Shown here piece after piece: positions 16,402 to 25,100 of a stretch of DNA of 42,148 bases; the first letter of the stretch is position 1; each line of letters starts with the position of its first letter. The DNA is taken from the NCBI GenBank assembly GCA_039801365.1, contig JBDRUN010000011.1, positions 1 through 42,148 on the forward strand. The letters are read 5' to 3'. Under the pieces are notes generated by a model. The model did not search any database. It was given only the letters and a program-made list of their open reading frames with translations, and was not told where the DNA came from. A program made the translations under genes and the position numbers. The DNA is from a candidate division WOR-3 bacterium (GTDB lineage Bacteria > Hydrothermota > Tepidihabitantia > Tepidihabitantales > Tepidihabitantaceae).

Positions 16402-17079
16402 ATGGGCAGAAAGCGTCACGATAAGCTTACTGGACTGCCTGCGCTTGGTGCGAAGCTAAGACAGTTGCGTGAGAAGGCCGGTCTGTCCCAGATGAGGCTT
16501 GCGGCCAAGATGGGCTTTGCGCCAACACACGGCTACAAGTACATATTCCGCCTCGAAAAAGGCCAGGTACCGAATCCAACCCTTCGCACCATTGCCGCCT
16601 ACCTTGAGGCATGTGGGGCCGGCTGGCAGGAAATTGCCGACCTATTGCCCGCATCTGCGACCCAAAAGCAGCCGATACAGCAGCCGGCCAAGCACGCAGA
16701 AGTTCATCCTGAACCACCGCCGGCCCGGCCGCGCGACACTCGACCGCAGCGTCTGCGAATCAGGACTGAGCTCCTGACCAAACGCCAAGAGCGCGCTCAG
16801 GCGTTCTGGGCCAGGTTTGAGCGGGTCGAACAACAGATCGCGGAAGTCCTGCACAAACGCGGCGTGGTGTCCAATCAGCAGCGCCACTATTTTGCATTTC
16901 TACGCTCCTGCTGTTTGACCATAGATTCCTACTCAGGGCTGAAACCTGGGCTCCTGGACCAGCAACTGGGTAAGTTGGTCCGTTCAGCTCGCGAAGCCGG
17001 GTTGGACGAGAAGATACTTCTGGCCATCAGGGACATTTGTCTTGAGTCCATGAGCCAGCCCGGAGGTTCCGGGCACTGA
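16402..17079 (+). CDS. XRE-family transcriptional regulator with a novel-looking tail domain
   Basis: A 225-residue protein with an N-terminal helix-turn-helix (about 14-72): LGAKLRQLREKAGLSQMRLA is the first two helices, with IFRLEKGQVPNPTLRTIAAYL as the recognition and following helices. A Pro/Arg-rich linker (about 85-120) leads to a helical domain (RFERVEQQIAEVLHKRG, YFAFLRSCCLTID, LDEKILLAIRDICLE) I cannot assign. The pattern R-V-E-x-x-(I/V)...L-x-(K/R)-x-G-V is shared with the second XRE protein at 20859, which has a longer version. It has its own promoter, and the stop overlaps the start of the M1-like gene (TGATG), so the regulator is co-transcribed with the genes it may control. DNA binding is firmly predicted; the target is unknown. 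Confidence 0.84.
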   Translation: MGRKRHDKLTGLPALGAKLRQLREKAGLSQMRLAAKMGFAPTHGYKYIFRLEKGQVPNPTLRTIAAYLEACGAGWQEIADLLPASATQKQPIQQPAKHAEVHPEPPPARPRDTRPQRLRIRTELLTKRQERAQAFWARFERVEQQIAEVLHKRGVVSNQQRHYFAFLRSCCLTIDSYSGLKPGLLDQQLGKLVRSAREAGLDEKILLAIRDICLESMSQPGGSGH

Positions 17080-19235
17080 TGCGCTCTAGTCCGTTGTTTG
17101 TGCTGGGGCTATTGCTCGGCTTGGTGGCCGTGTCTCTGTCAGTCGAAGATACCGGTTTGGACACGGCAAAGCCCGGACCCGAACTTGCGGCTGGTCGTGT
17201 GCTCATCGAGCTGGCAGGCCCTGCCATCCACCTGCGCCTTCTCGCCCGGCGCCAGCACTATCTTGACTGGCTCGAGCTTGCATATCAAGCAAAAGCAGTT
17301 ACTGACAGCTTTACGCGCTGGTACGGGCCTTGTGCCTTGCCGGACATCTGGATTGTTGACGTGTCTGGAACTCCAGTCAAGGACAGTTCCGCACCGGGTC
17401 TTGTTTTTCTCAACCGACGCCCGTTACCTTACGTCCGTGTCCAGGAGCGTGAACTTACCCGGCTTCTCGCTCGGCAGTGGTTCTACCCGGCAGCCGAGGA
17501 CAGTGGTACCTGGTTCGCTGTCGGGCTTGCAGCCCACGCTGCATCCCGCTATCTCGCATCAAAGTATGGGCCGACGAACCTGCTTGACCTTCCATTTAGC
17601 CTGTCTCTGCTTTCCGGACTGGGTGAAGAGTATGTCCAGCGCGTGCTCTATCATATCGCCGCTTCTAACCGGCTGCTTGTGCGGCTCGACACAGGTCCGG
17701 CTCCGACCTCACCCCTTGACAAGGAGATGTACCTGGCTCAGGCCGGGCTGGTTGTAAGCATGCTCAGACGGCAGTTTGGCCCGGATACTTTTGACCAAGC
17801 GTTGCGCTCCTACCGCGAGAAGAACGGCACTGCCGGGATCGGCCTCGACGATTTCATCCGCACGCTGTCCCTGGCCAGTCGCAGGAACGTCTTCTGGATG
17901 GTCGAACGCTGGCAGCGCGCTCCTGGCACGTGCGATTACGCGGTCGCCAAGGTCAGAACCCGGAACGACGAGGTCGAAATCAGCCTGCGCCAGCATGGCA
18001 TGATTTCAATGCCACTCGAAATCGAGGTCCGGTACAAAGACGGAACCGCAGTACGCCACCAGATTGACTCGCTCGTACCAGGTCAGCCAGTGCGGCTTCC
18101 AGTCTCCGGAAGCCTGCGTCAGGTCGTCCTCGATCCGGACTGTAAACTGCTCGAGCCAAACCGCTGGAACAACTACTGGCCCCGCAAGGTCGAAGTCAAG
18201 CCGCTGTTCGCCCTGCCGAGCTTTGATGCCTACCAAATCTTCTACGGTCCCTATGCGTGGTACGACACCTATCACGGATTCCAACTTGGGGCTTGGACGC
18301 AGGGGCGCGAGTTCGTAGTTGCCGGCCCTTTGCGCGGCCGGCATATGTGGACCCTGAGCGAAACCTACAGTACCAAGATTGACGACTGGCACACCAGCGC
18401 AAGCTACATCACTCCGCTCAGCTTCATCTCGGACCGGCTGCGCGCAAGTTTTCTCGGCGATTACTCGCTCATGGCCGCTGGCGTCCGCCTCAGCCTGCTC
18501 CAAGAACTGGGCCGGGTCTTCGGCAAGCCGAACGGCCTCGTTGACTTCGGCTATCGTTACTTCGACCTCTACGATACGACCGGCCGCGACTTCCGCGCGT
18601 GGGAACCGGCCCGCACCGGCGAGGTCAGAATCAGGGTTCTTCACTCCTGGGAGTCGGGCATCCTGTCCGGCGGTCAGTACCTCTACTTTGGCCGCGGCCT
18701 GCCCGTGTTCGGCAGCGACACAGCCTACCGGTACTGGAAGGCCAGCATCGAGCAGAACTGCGCCGTCAACCTGACCGGCCGATTCCGCATCCGACTGCGG
18801 CTGTTCTGTGGCGCAATTCCGGGCAGTATCCCGGCTCAGGACCAGTTCTATCTTTCCGGCGGACTTCAACCCAGTTCGTCCGAACCAGTAAGCTGGGGAC
18901 TGAAGGGAAAATCATCGGCTCAGGAACACTGGCACTACGATTCGGACGCAAACTGTCGGGGATTTGCCGGCGAGTACCGTCATGGCCGGTTTGCCTACGG
19001 CGTGAACGTCTATCTTGAACCGCTGCCATTCCTTGCTCCCTTCTTCGACCTGGGCAACGTTACCGACTCCCTGCACGCTGCATCATCTTTTCCGGCTCCT
19101 GTGCTCGACGCCGGGGTTCGCTTGAAACTCGGTCCGCTCTACGCTGACTTCCCATTCTGGCGCTGGTCTCGTGAAGCCGGCCATGAATTTGCTTTCCGTT
19201 GGATGCTGGGCCTGAAGCTGGGTTCCGGCACATAG
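17079..19235 (+). CDS. Degenerate M1-peptidase-like domain fused to a predicted outer-membrane beta-barrel
   Basis: A 718-residue protein with a signal peptide (LFVLGLLLGLVAVSLS, about 5-20). Residues 28-300 look like the peptidase MA clan: the stretch RLLARQWFYP (128-137) aligns with the HELAHQWFG motif of M1 aminopeptidases and TWFAVGLAAH (144-153) with LWLNEGFA. The HExxH is replaced by RLLAR and the Glu ligand by V148, so all zinc ligands and the catalytic Glu are gone. A strand-rich domain follows (about 300-375). Residues 385-718 are alternating amphipathic strands with aromatic-rich turns, glycine-flanked (GGQYLYFGRGLPVFGSDTAYRYW, RIRLRLFCGAIPG, QFYLSGGLQPSSS), as in a Bam/Omp85-type surface barrel. 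Residues near 600 resemble the barrel end of such proteins. Expected in the outer membrane. Lies between an XRE regulator and an MFS exporter. Role unknown. Confidence 0.7.
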   Translation: MRSSPLFVLGLLLGLVAVSLSVEDTGLDTAKPGPELAAGRVLIELAGPAIHLRLLARRQHYLDWLELAYQAKAVTDSFTRWYGPCALPDIWIVDVSGTPVKDSSAPGLVFLNRRPLPYVRVQERELTRLLARQWFYPAAEDSGTWFAVGLAAHAASRYLASKYGPTNLLDLPFSLSLLSGLGEEYVQRVLYHIAASNRLLVRLDTGPAPTSPLDKEMYLAQAGLVVSMLRRQFGPDTFDQALRSYREKNGTAGIGLDDFIRTLSLASRRNVFWMVERWQRAPGTCDYAVAKVRTRNDEVEISLRQHGMISMPLEIEVRYKDGTAVRHQIDSLVPGQPVRLPVSGSLRQVVLDPDCKLLEPNRWNNYWPRKVEVKPLFALPSFDAYQIFYGPYAWYDTYHGFQLGAWTQGREFVVAGPLRGRHMWTLSETYSTKIDDWHTSASYITPLSFISDRLRASFLGDYSLMAAGVRLSLLQELGRVFGKPNGLVDFGYRYFDLYDTTGRDFRAWEPARTGEVRIRVLHSWESGILSGGQYLYFGRGLPVFGSDTAYRYWKASIEQNCAVNLTGRFRIRLRLFCGAIPGSIPAQDQFYLSGGLQPSSSEPVSWGLKGKSSAQEHWHYDSDANCRGFAGEYRHGRFAYGVNVYLEPLPFLAPFFDLGNVTDSLHAASSFPAPVLDAGVRLKLGPLYADFPFWRWSREAGHEFAFRWMLGLKLGSGT

Positions 19236-19242
19236 GTACTGT

Positions 19243-20466
19243 ATGGCCTCGAGGCTTTCTCTTCCCCGTACCTTTGCCGCCCTTGCGCACCGCAACTACC
19301 GGCTCTACTGGTTTGGCAATCTCGTCTCGCTCATCGGCACCTGGATACAAAGCATCGCCACCGGCTGGCTTGTGCTCCAGCTTTCAAACTCCGCCTTCTT
19401 CGTCGGCCTGAACTCAACACTGACCTGGCTACCGGCCTGGTTCATGTCCCTGCCCGGCGGCGCCCTGGCCGATCACTTCAACAAGCGCAACCTGATGATC
19501 GTCACCCAGTCAGTCCTGGCACTGTTTGCCCTGCTACTTGCGGTTCTAACTTGGACCCGTGTCATCACCATTTACCATCTGCTCGTAATCTCCTGCTTGT
19601 CCGGGTTTGTGGTAACAATGAACGCACCCATTGTCCAGTCAATGATACCCGAACTCGTAAACGGCAAGGACGTCCTTAACGCGGTCGCACTCAACTCGAC
19701 GATGTTCAACACCGCGCGCATCATCGGCCCTTCGATTGCCGGCGTGCTCCTGACCACGGTCGGCGCCGGTGCCTGCTTCGGCATCAACTCCGCCAGCTTC
19801 CTTGCGGTCATAATCCCGCTCTTGTTCGTCCGCCTCGAGTCGCCGGCCCGGTCCCCAAACAGTGAAACAATGTGGCAGCGCATCCGTCAGGGTCTAGGTT
19901 TTGTCGCTCATCATCCCGACATCCGGGTTCTGATTATCATGGTTGCGGTGTTCAGCTCGTTTGGCATTATCTACCTTCCCCTGATGCCGGTGTTCGCCCG
20001 AGACGTGTTCTTGTCCGGGCCCAAGGGCTATGGCATCCTGATGTCCTCGGTCGGCATTGGCGCGGTGGTCGGCGGCTTGACAATCGCAACTATCAGCCGC
20101 ACCCGACACAAGGGCTGGATTCTCACCTATGGTACACTGGCCCTGGCGCTACTGATTTTCGGCTTCTCCTTCATCCGTGACATGCACCTGGCAACCGTGG
20201 TGCTCGTGCTCATCGGGTTCTGCCAGACAACTGTTGCTTCCCTGTCCAACACGCTGATTCAGACTCTGGCCCCGGACAACGTGCGCGGCCGGGTGATGAG
20301 CGTATTCACTCTGTCTTTCAACGGCATGTTTCCCTTGGGAAGTCTTGTCGGTGGAGCAGTCGCCCAGAAATTCGGCGCACCTGCCTCGACCCTTGTCGGC
20401 GGATGCGTCGTTCTTGCCAGTCTTGTCGCCGTTTCGCTGCTCCGGCCACAGATTCGCCGCCTGTAG
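19243..20466 (+). CDS. MFS transporter, EntS/macrolide-exporter-like (MFS_3)
   Basis: A 12-helix major-facilitator protein of 407 residues. The N-terminus, LPRTFAALAHRNYRLYWFGNLVSLIGTWIQ in overall pattern, is diagnostic for the MFS_3 exporter group, with GGALADHFNKRNLMI as the loop 2-3 motif and DNVRGRVMSVFTLSFNGMFPLGSL in the second half. Members export siderophores, macrolides or other small molecules; the substrate here cannot be told from sequence. It begins 7 bp after the M1-like/barrel gene, which suggests an operon with it and the XRE regulator, and possibly an efflux route through the envelope. C-terminus ends in RPQIRRL. Confidence 0.92.
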   Translation: MASRLSLPRTFAALAHRNYRLYWFGNLVSLIGTWIQSIATGWLVLQLSNSAFFVGLNSTLTWLPAWFMSLPGGALADHFNKRNLMIVTQSVLALFALLLAVLTWTRVITIYHLLVISCLSGFVVTMNAPIVQSMIPELVNGKDVLNAVALNSTMFNTARIIGPSIAGVLLTTVGAGACFGINSASFLAVIIPLLFVRLESPARSPNSETMWQRIRQGLGFVAHHPDIRVLIIMVAVFSSFGIIYLPLMPVFARDVFLSGPKGYGILMSSVGIGAVVGGLTIATISRTRHKGWILTYGTLALALLIFGFSFIRDMHLATVVLVLIGFCQTTVASLSNTLIQTLAPDNVRGRVMSVFTLSFNGMFPLGSLVGGAVAQKFGAPASTLVGGCVVLASLVAVSLLRPQIRRL

Positions 20467-20858
20467 GCTTCACTCGCCGCAGGTTGAGCCGCATCCGGCG
20501 TTCCAGTTCTAGTCGCGTCCGCCGAAGCACCAGGCGTTCCTTCTCTGGTCGTGCCCCGGACTCCATCCGCGCCTGCTCCGACGCACATACCACGAACCTT
20601 GCCTTGAGCCGCGGGTCTTGCCGTGTCGGTCGTAGCACCATGTTTCCTGCCCAGTGTCGCGGCCGAAGCTGCATCTTGCGTCGCAACCCAAATCCCAGCT
20701 CTGGCCGTACCGCGTGAGGCGTCTCGCGCTGTAGCTGTCGGAGCCACCGGGGGAGCCGGGGAGGGTTTGAGGCATGATTCCGCGCAGCGGATTGACTGCC
20801 AAAGACTTAGGGTGATTTCCGGGCTTGCGGCTCGTGTGACTGAATAGTATCATTGGAT
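20467..20858. other. Non-genic spacer with imperfect repeats and Ala/Pro/Val- or Arg/Ser-rich reading frames
   Basis: About 390 bp between the MFS and second XRE genes. All open frames on both strands are low-complexity (for example TPDA-like repeats on the minus strand) and none matches a family. The unit GGCGTTCC.....T.TGGTCG.G.CCC recurs imperfectly at about 20499-20534, 20535-20570 and 20692-20715, suggesting an eroded tandem repeat. The last bases hold a TAGTAT (20845-20850) that may be the -10 of the next gene. Confidence 0.4.
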
Positions 20859-21992
20859 GTGCGCAAGCAACCCACGGCAACTCCTGACAGCTTCGACCGA
20901 CAGAAGGAGATTGGCGCGAGGTTACGCGCGCTACGGCTTGGAGCCGGGTTGAAACAGGCCGAGCTTGCGACCTTGATGGGCAGGCAGGGCAATGGCGGGC
21001 ACGCGCTCATCAGCCGGATTGAGCTAGGCCACGTGCCGGACGTGTCGCTCCGGGTCATTGCCGACTATCTGCGTGCGTGCCGGGCGAACTTCTCCTCGAT
21101 TGCCGACATCCTGGACCAGTACGCAGCAAGGCCGACCGTGCCCGAGACCCAGGGCACCCGGGCAGTCCATAAGATGGCCGAGACCCTCCCGCCGAAGACC
21201 CGGGGCAAAGTGCTGCGCTATGACACGAAGACCAGACACGGCCGGGAAAAGCCCGAGCCGAAAGAAAAGCGGCTCGACCGGGTGCGCCGCATGGCGGCGT
21301 CCTGGCTCAGACGCCAGCGGGTCGAGGACTGCGTCCACTTCGAGCTCAACCGGATGGGCGTGCCGCCCGGCAGTGCCGAGCGGTTCTGGCTCGCGGACTT
21401 CGGCCGCCGGGTGTTCAAGGCGCTAACCGACACGCGCGGCAAGGACAGAACTGTCCGCGAGAAGCTGCTTACCGAGATTCAGCACACTGAGACAAGCAAG
21501 GCCTTGTCCGAGCCCAGCCGGCAGCAAATCCTCAAGGCAGTCTCAACTTTATTTCAATCAATGGAACAGACCGGTGCTCTGGACTGGCTCCCACCGATCG
21601 AAGAAACAGAACACCTTGCGCACCGAACCCGGGGCAGGCGAGTGAAAAACGATGCACAACTGTGTCTTGAGGACCACCGGCAGAAACAGATGCGGTTCGA
21701 ATCGGCTAGGAACAAGGCCATTGCCGAAATCCAGCGGGCGTACGTGCAGGAATCAGGGCTTTCCGAGCATGAAGCCAAGCGTATACTCGGCACGATTGTC
21801 GCGCTTGTCACCATCGGCCTTGCCGCCGGGCCTGGCACCGAAGAACGCCGCCGCCGGACTGACGAATGCGTTGAGTACTACGCGGCCAAAGGGACTGGCC
21901 CGAACCGTCTGCGCGAACTTGCCCGCTTCGTCTTCGACCGGCTCGACCCGCTGCTTCCCGACTTCCCACCTGACCGTTCGCGTCAGCCGTGA
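20859..21992 (+). CDS. Large XRE-family regulator with the same type of tail domain
   Basis: A 377-residue protein with an N-terminal helix-turn-helix (about 14-75): IGARLRALRLGAGLKQAELA, then HALISRIELGHVPDVSLRVIADYL. A basic linker follows (about 105-150). The first tail segment (RRQRVEDCVHFELNRMGV, FGRRVFKAL) resembles the tail of the XRE protein at 16402. A second helical region (about 275-377, AIAEIQRAYVQESGLSEHEAKRILG) has no counterpart there. Start GTG 20859 is preferred: TAGTAT ends 8 bp before it, implying a leaderless message, whereas the in-frame TTG 20853 lies only 2 bp from that box. The -35 is weak, so this is tentative. Stands alone; the next gene is convergent. Confidence 0.76.
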   Translation: MRKQPTATPDSFDRQKEIGARLRALRLGAGLKQAELATLMGRQGNGGHALISRIELGHVPDVSLRVIADYLRACRANFSSIADILDQYAARPTVPETQGTRAVHKMAETLPPKTRGKVLRYDTKTRHGREKPEPKEKRLDRVRRMAASWLRRQRVEDCVHFELNRMGVPPGSAERFWLADFGRRVFKALTDTRGKDRTVREKLLTEIQHTETSKALSEPSRQQILKAVSTLFQSMEQTGALDWLPPIEETEHLAHRTRGRRVKNDAQLCLEDHRQKQMRFESARNKAIAEIQRAYVQESGLSEHEAKRILGTIVALVTIGLAAGPGTEERRRRTDECVEYYAAKGTGPNRLRELARFVFDRLDPLLPDFPPDRSRQP

Positions 21993-22113
21993 AGTCCCAA
22001 TTTCATCTGACGCGGGGTTCTACAAGCGGACGTTGCCGTTCACACTGGTTGAATGCCCAAACGTTCAGACCTGTTCTCTAAGCCGCGAGCGGCCCGTTCC
22101 CTTCGGCCCCTGT

Positions 22114-25100
22114 CTAGCGCACCAGCAACGTCTTGCGGGTCAGAATACCGGAGTCGGTCGCGAGGCGAACAAGATACACCCCGGCAGCGACCGGCTTCCC
22201 GGCGTCGTTCCTGCAGTCCCAGACAAACGAGTATTGACCACGGTCCAGTCTAGTATCCGCAAGCGTCTTGACCACCCGGCCAGCTATGTCGCAGACTGCA
22301 AGTCGCACCTGCCCAGGCTTCGGCAGCACAACGCTAATGACACTCTGCCTGTGCATGGGATTCGGTCCGGCACTCAATTCCAGCCTGTCCGTCTTGCCCC
22401 CTACTCCCTGCTCTCTAATCCCGGTCTGCACCGAGTCCGTGGTGTAGCGTATCGCCCGGCCCGGCACAATCTGAGACGCGGCCTTGTGATAGCTGCCGTC
22501 AAAAAGGCACTGGATACCGATTGCCCTGGTCTGGTCCTGGAGCCCAACCGTACTCGAGGTGTATTCGTTCGCAGTCATGTACTGTACGTCGAAAGAATTG
22601 TCGCCGGTCGGCCCGGACCTGGTCGTATCATAGAAGACAAACTCAAACTTGTCCCGGACCGAGCTGTCATAGTATTTGACCGAGTCGAATTCGACCACGA
22701 ACCGGTGGTTGGCGGCATCGTGATAGTAATAGACGTATCCTTGGCTTGAGTATCCCGGGTACAGGTCATCCCAGTTACCGCAGATTGCACCCGGCGGCGC
22801 CGACGAACTTGGCAGTGTAGTATTCGTGTAGTTCGTCGTGGTATAGTTGCCCGGTACTATCCAGCCGTCGGCCGAAACCGATATCTGGGTGTACCTCTGG
22901 CCATAATACCGCAAAGGCCCGAACCCGGTCGGCAGATTCACGACCACTACCGCGTCGTTATGACTGAAGTTTATCCTTGTGCCAACCGCGCTTATTTCAA
23001 CCCACTGGTAATCAGGCCTGGATACGTACAACGTATCGCAGTCGTCGTAAGCATAGTAGCGCGAAGGAGTCCTCGGCCCGTCCGGAATCGGGTCGGTGCT
23101 GATCAGCTCGCCAACTCCAAGATGGACGAGCCGCCGAGCCGCGTAATTCGTGCCGAATACAAAGAGCGAGCAGGGAATCTGACTCTCACGGGGAATCGAT
23201 CCTTGTGCTGACACGTGGAACCGATCCGCCGAGTTGAAGACCGTCGAGTCCGGCCGAACCAGACCGTAAGTCCCCAATGAATCAAGCACCACAAGCCGGG
23301 CGTCCAACGATCGGAGTCTGGCCGAAACGTTCTCCGCACTCCCCAGCCCGATGTTCTGCAGACCAAGTGCAATATCTGCCTCTTCACCAGGGTCGAGTTT
23401 GCGGTTGTTGTTTCCACCCGGCCTTGGGTCCCAGCATCTCACGCCTGCAGGCACAAGTTGGGCAGCACCGACCGCAAGCGGCAGGGGCGAGATATAGTTC
23501 GAATCAAACGTGTCCCGGCAAACCAGTACGACCGGCAACTGGTACCGGTTGGTACATGCCTCTGATACCCGGAACCGGTACCCGCTCGGGCCGGTCCACG
23601 CCGAATCTCCGGCCTGAACCGTACCGAAGTACCGAAGCGAGTCCAGAACCATCACCAGCGTGTCGGCCGATGTTTTACGTAAAATGCCCCTGATACCACG
23701 CGCCGGACCGTCGGTCCGGTTCAGAACCCAGAGCGGCAGGTTCACAGTCTCGCCCGGATTGATAATGCCGTCGCCGTTTCCGCCCGGCGGTGCATCGTCC
23801 ACGGTATGTTTGAGATACGTCACACCACGCGGCATCTTCTTGTCATACCACGACTGGGCCGAGTCAGCCCGGACCCGAATTTCTGCTTCCGAGGTGCCGC
23901 CGACGAAAGCGAAGGCAACCTTTTGTCGCTGCCCCGGTCCAAGATTGAACGGCCCGGCCGACACAACGCACGACCAGTTCGCACTCCGGTTCGAGTTGGG
24001 CATTCTTATCGCACCCCGCAGGAAGCTGTCCTTGACCGCTTCGGTCATCATTCCGGAAGGCTGGACATACACTGCATGGTCAATTGCCGACTGATTGGCT
24101 GCGACTGTTGGCGACAGCAGCTTGACGCCCACCGAAGGGTCGGCGCTTGACGACTGCATCATGTACGTGAGCCGGCGAATCGTGTCGGACACGACCCGGT
24201 TCGAAGTCGTGTTGTTCACGTCAAAGTCGGAGAAGATGCCGCAGTAGAGGCCATTGATTGCGCTTGCCCCCTGGTTGTCGAGCACGTACTCGATGATTAC
24301 AAAGTCCCGATAACCGGAACTGGCCAGCGCGCCAGACCACTGACTCACCCTCAGTCCCTTAGGTGTAGTGTGGGCCGCATCGGTGAAGCTCGCCCGGTAT
24401 TCCTCGTCGGCGGCAAAGGGCGGCCTTACTGCGGTCAGAGTCTCGGCAATCTGCCAGTCAGTGTTGTAGGTGGTACTCGGGTTGCCATACCATCGGTCAA
24501 CGACATAGGACGGCCCGTTACCGCAGGCAAGACTTGTGAAGTACAGCGAACCATATCCCGCATCGCGTGGGTATTTCATCCCTGAACCTTCGCGGTACGG
24601 CCCGAGCGTACCAACCGAACCTACGCACGTAACTGACAAGATTACATTTCCAGTGTCATGGTCCAGCCACAGCCCCCTTGCACCCGTTGCCTCGCCGACC
24701 CGCAGTTCGAAGAACGGCTCCCAGAAACCCTCGTTGGCCGAGCACGCGGCGAGCAGCTCGGCAAGTGTTCCCAGCGGAGTTGCCGAACTAGCGCTCACGC
24801 GGAACGCATCGCCTTCAACCGTGTCACCGGCGGCAATCGTGCCGTAGGTTGCCGTCGAGTCTGTCAAGGTAAGATAGGGACTGCTCGTACGCAGTGTGGC
24901 TGTGACCGCGGTCGCCGCAGTTGCACCAAGGTTTGCAACCGAGACGAACAGGTCCACGGTCTCACCCGGGTCCAGCCGGCCGTTGCCATCAGCGATTCTG
25001 CAACCGGCGAACACAAGCGCGGGCCTGTTGGATGTTCCGCGCACTGGAATGAGCATCTCGTATGGAAAATAGTTCTGCGCACTCACCGATAGTGCCATCG

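Noticed and set aside
18006-18869. 287-residue minus-strand open frame inside the M1-like/barrel gene
   Set aside because: Mirror of the plus-strand gene; Glu/Val/Ala-rich artefact with no upstream signals.
20259-20747. Minus-strand Ala/Thr/Arg-rich open frame overlapping the MFS end
   Set aside because: Low-complexity, overlaps a clear gene, no start signal; treated as a repeat-rich spacer.
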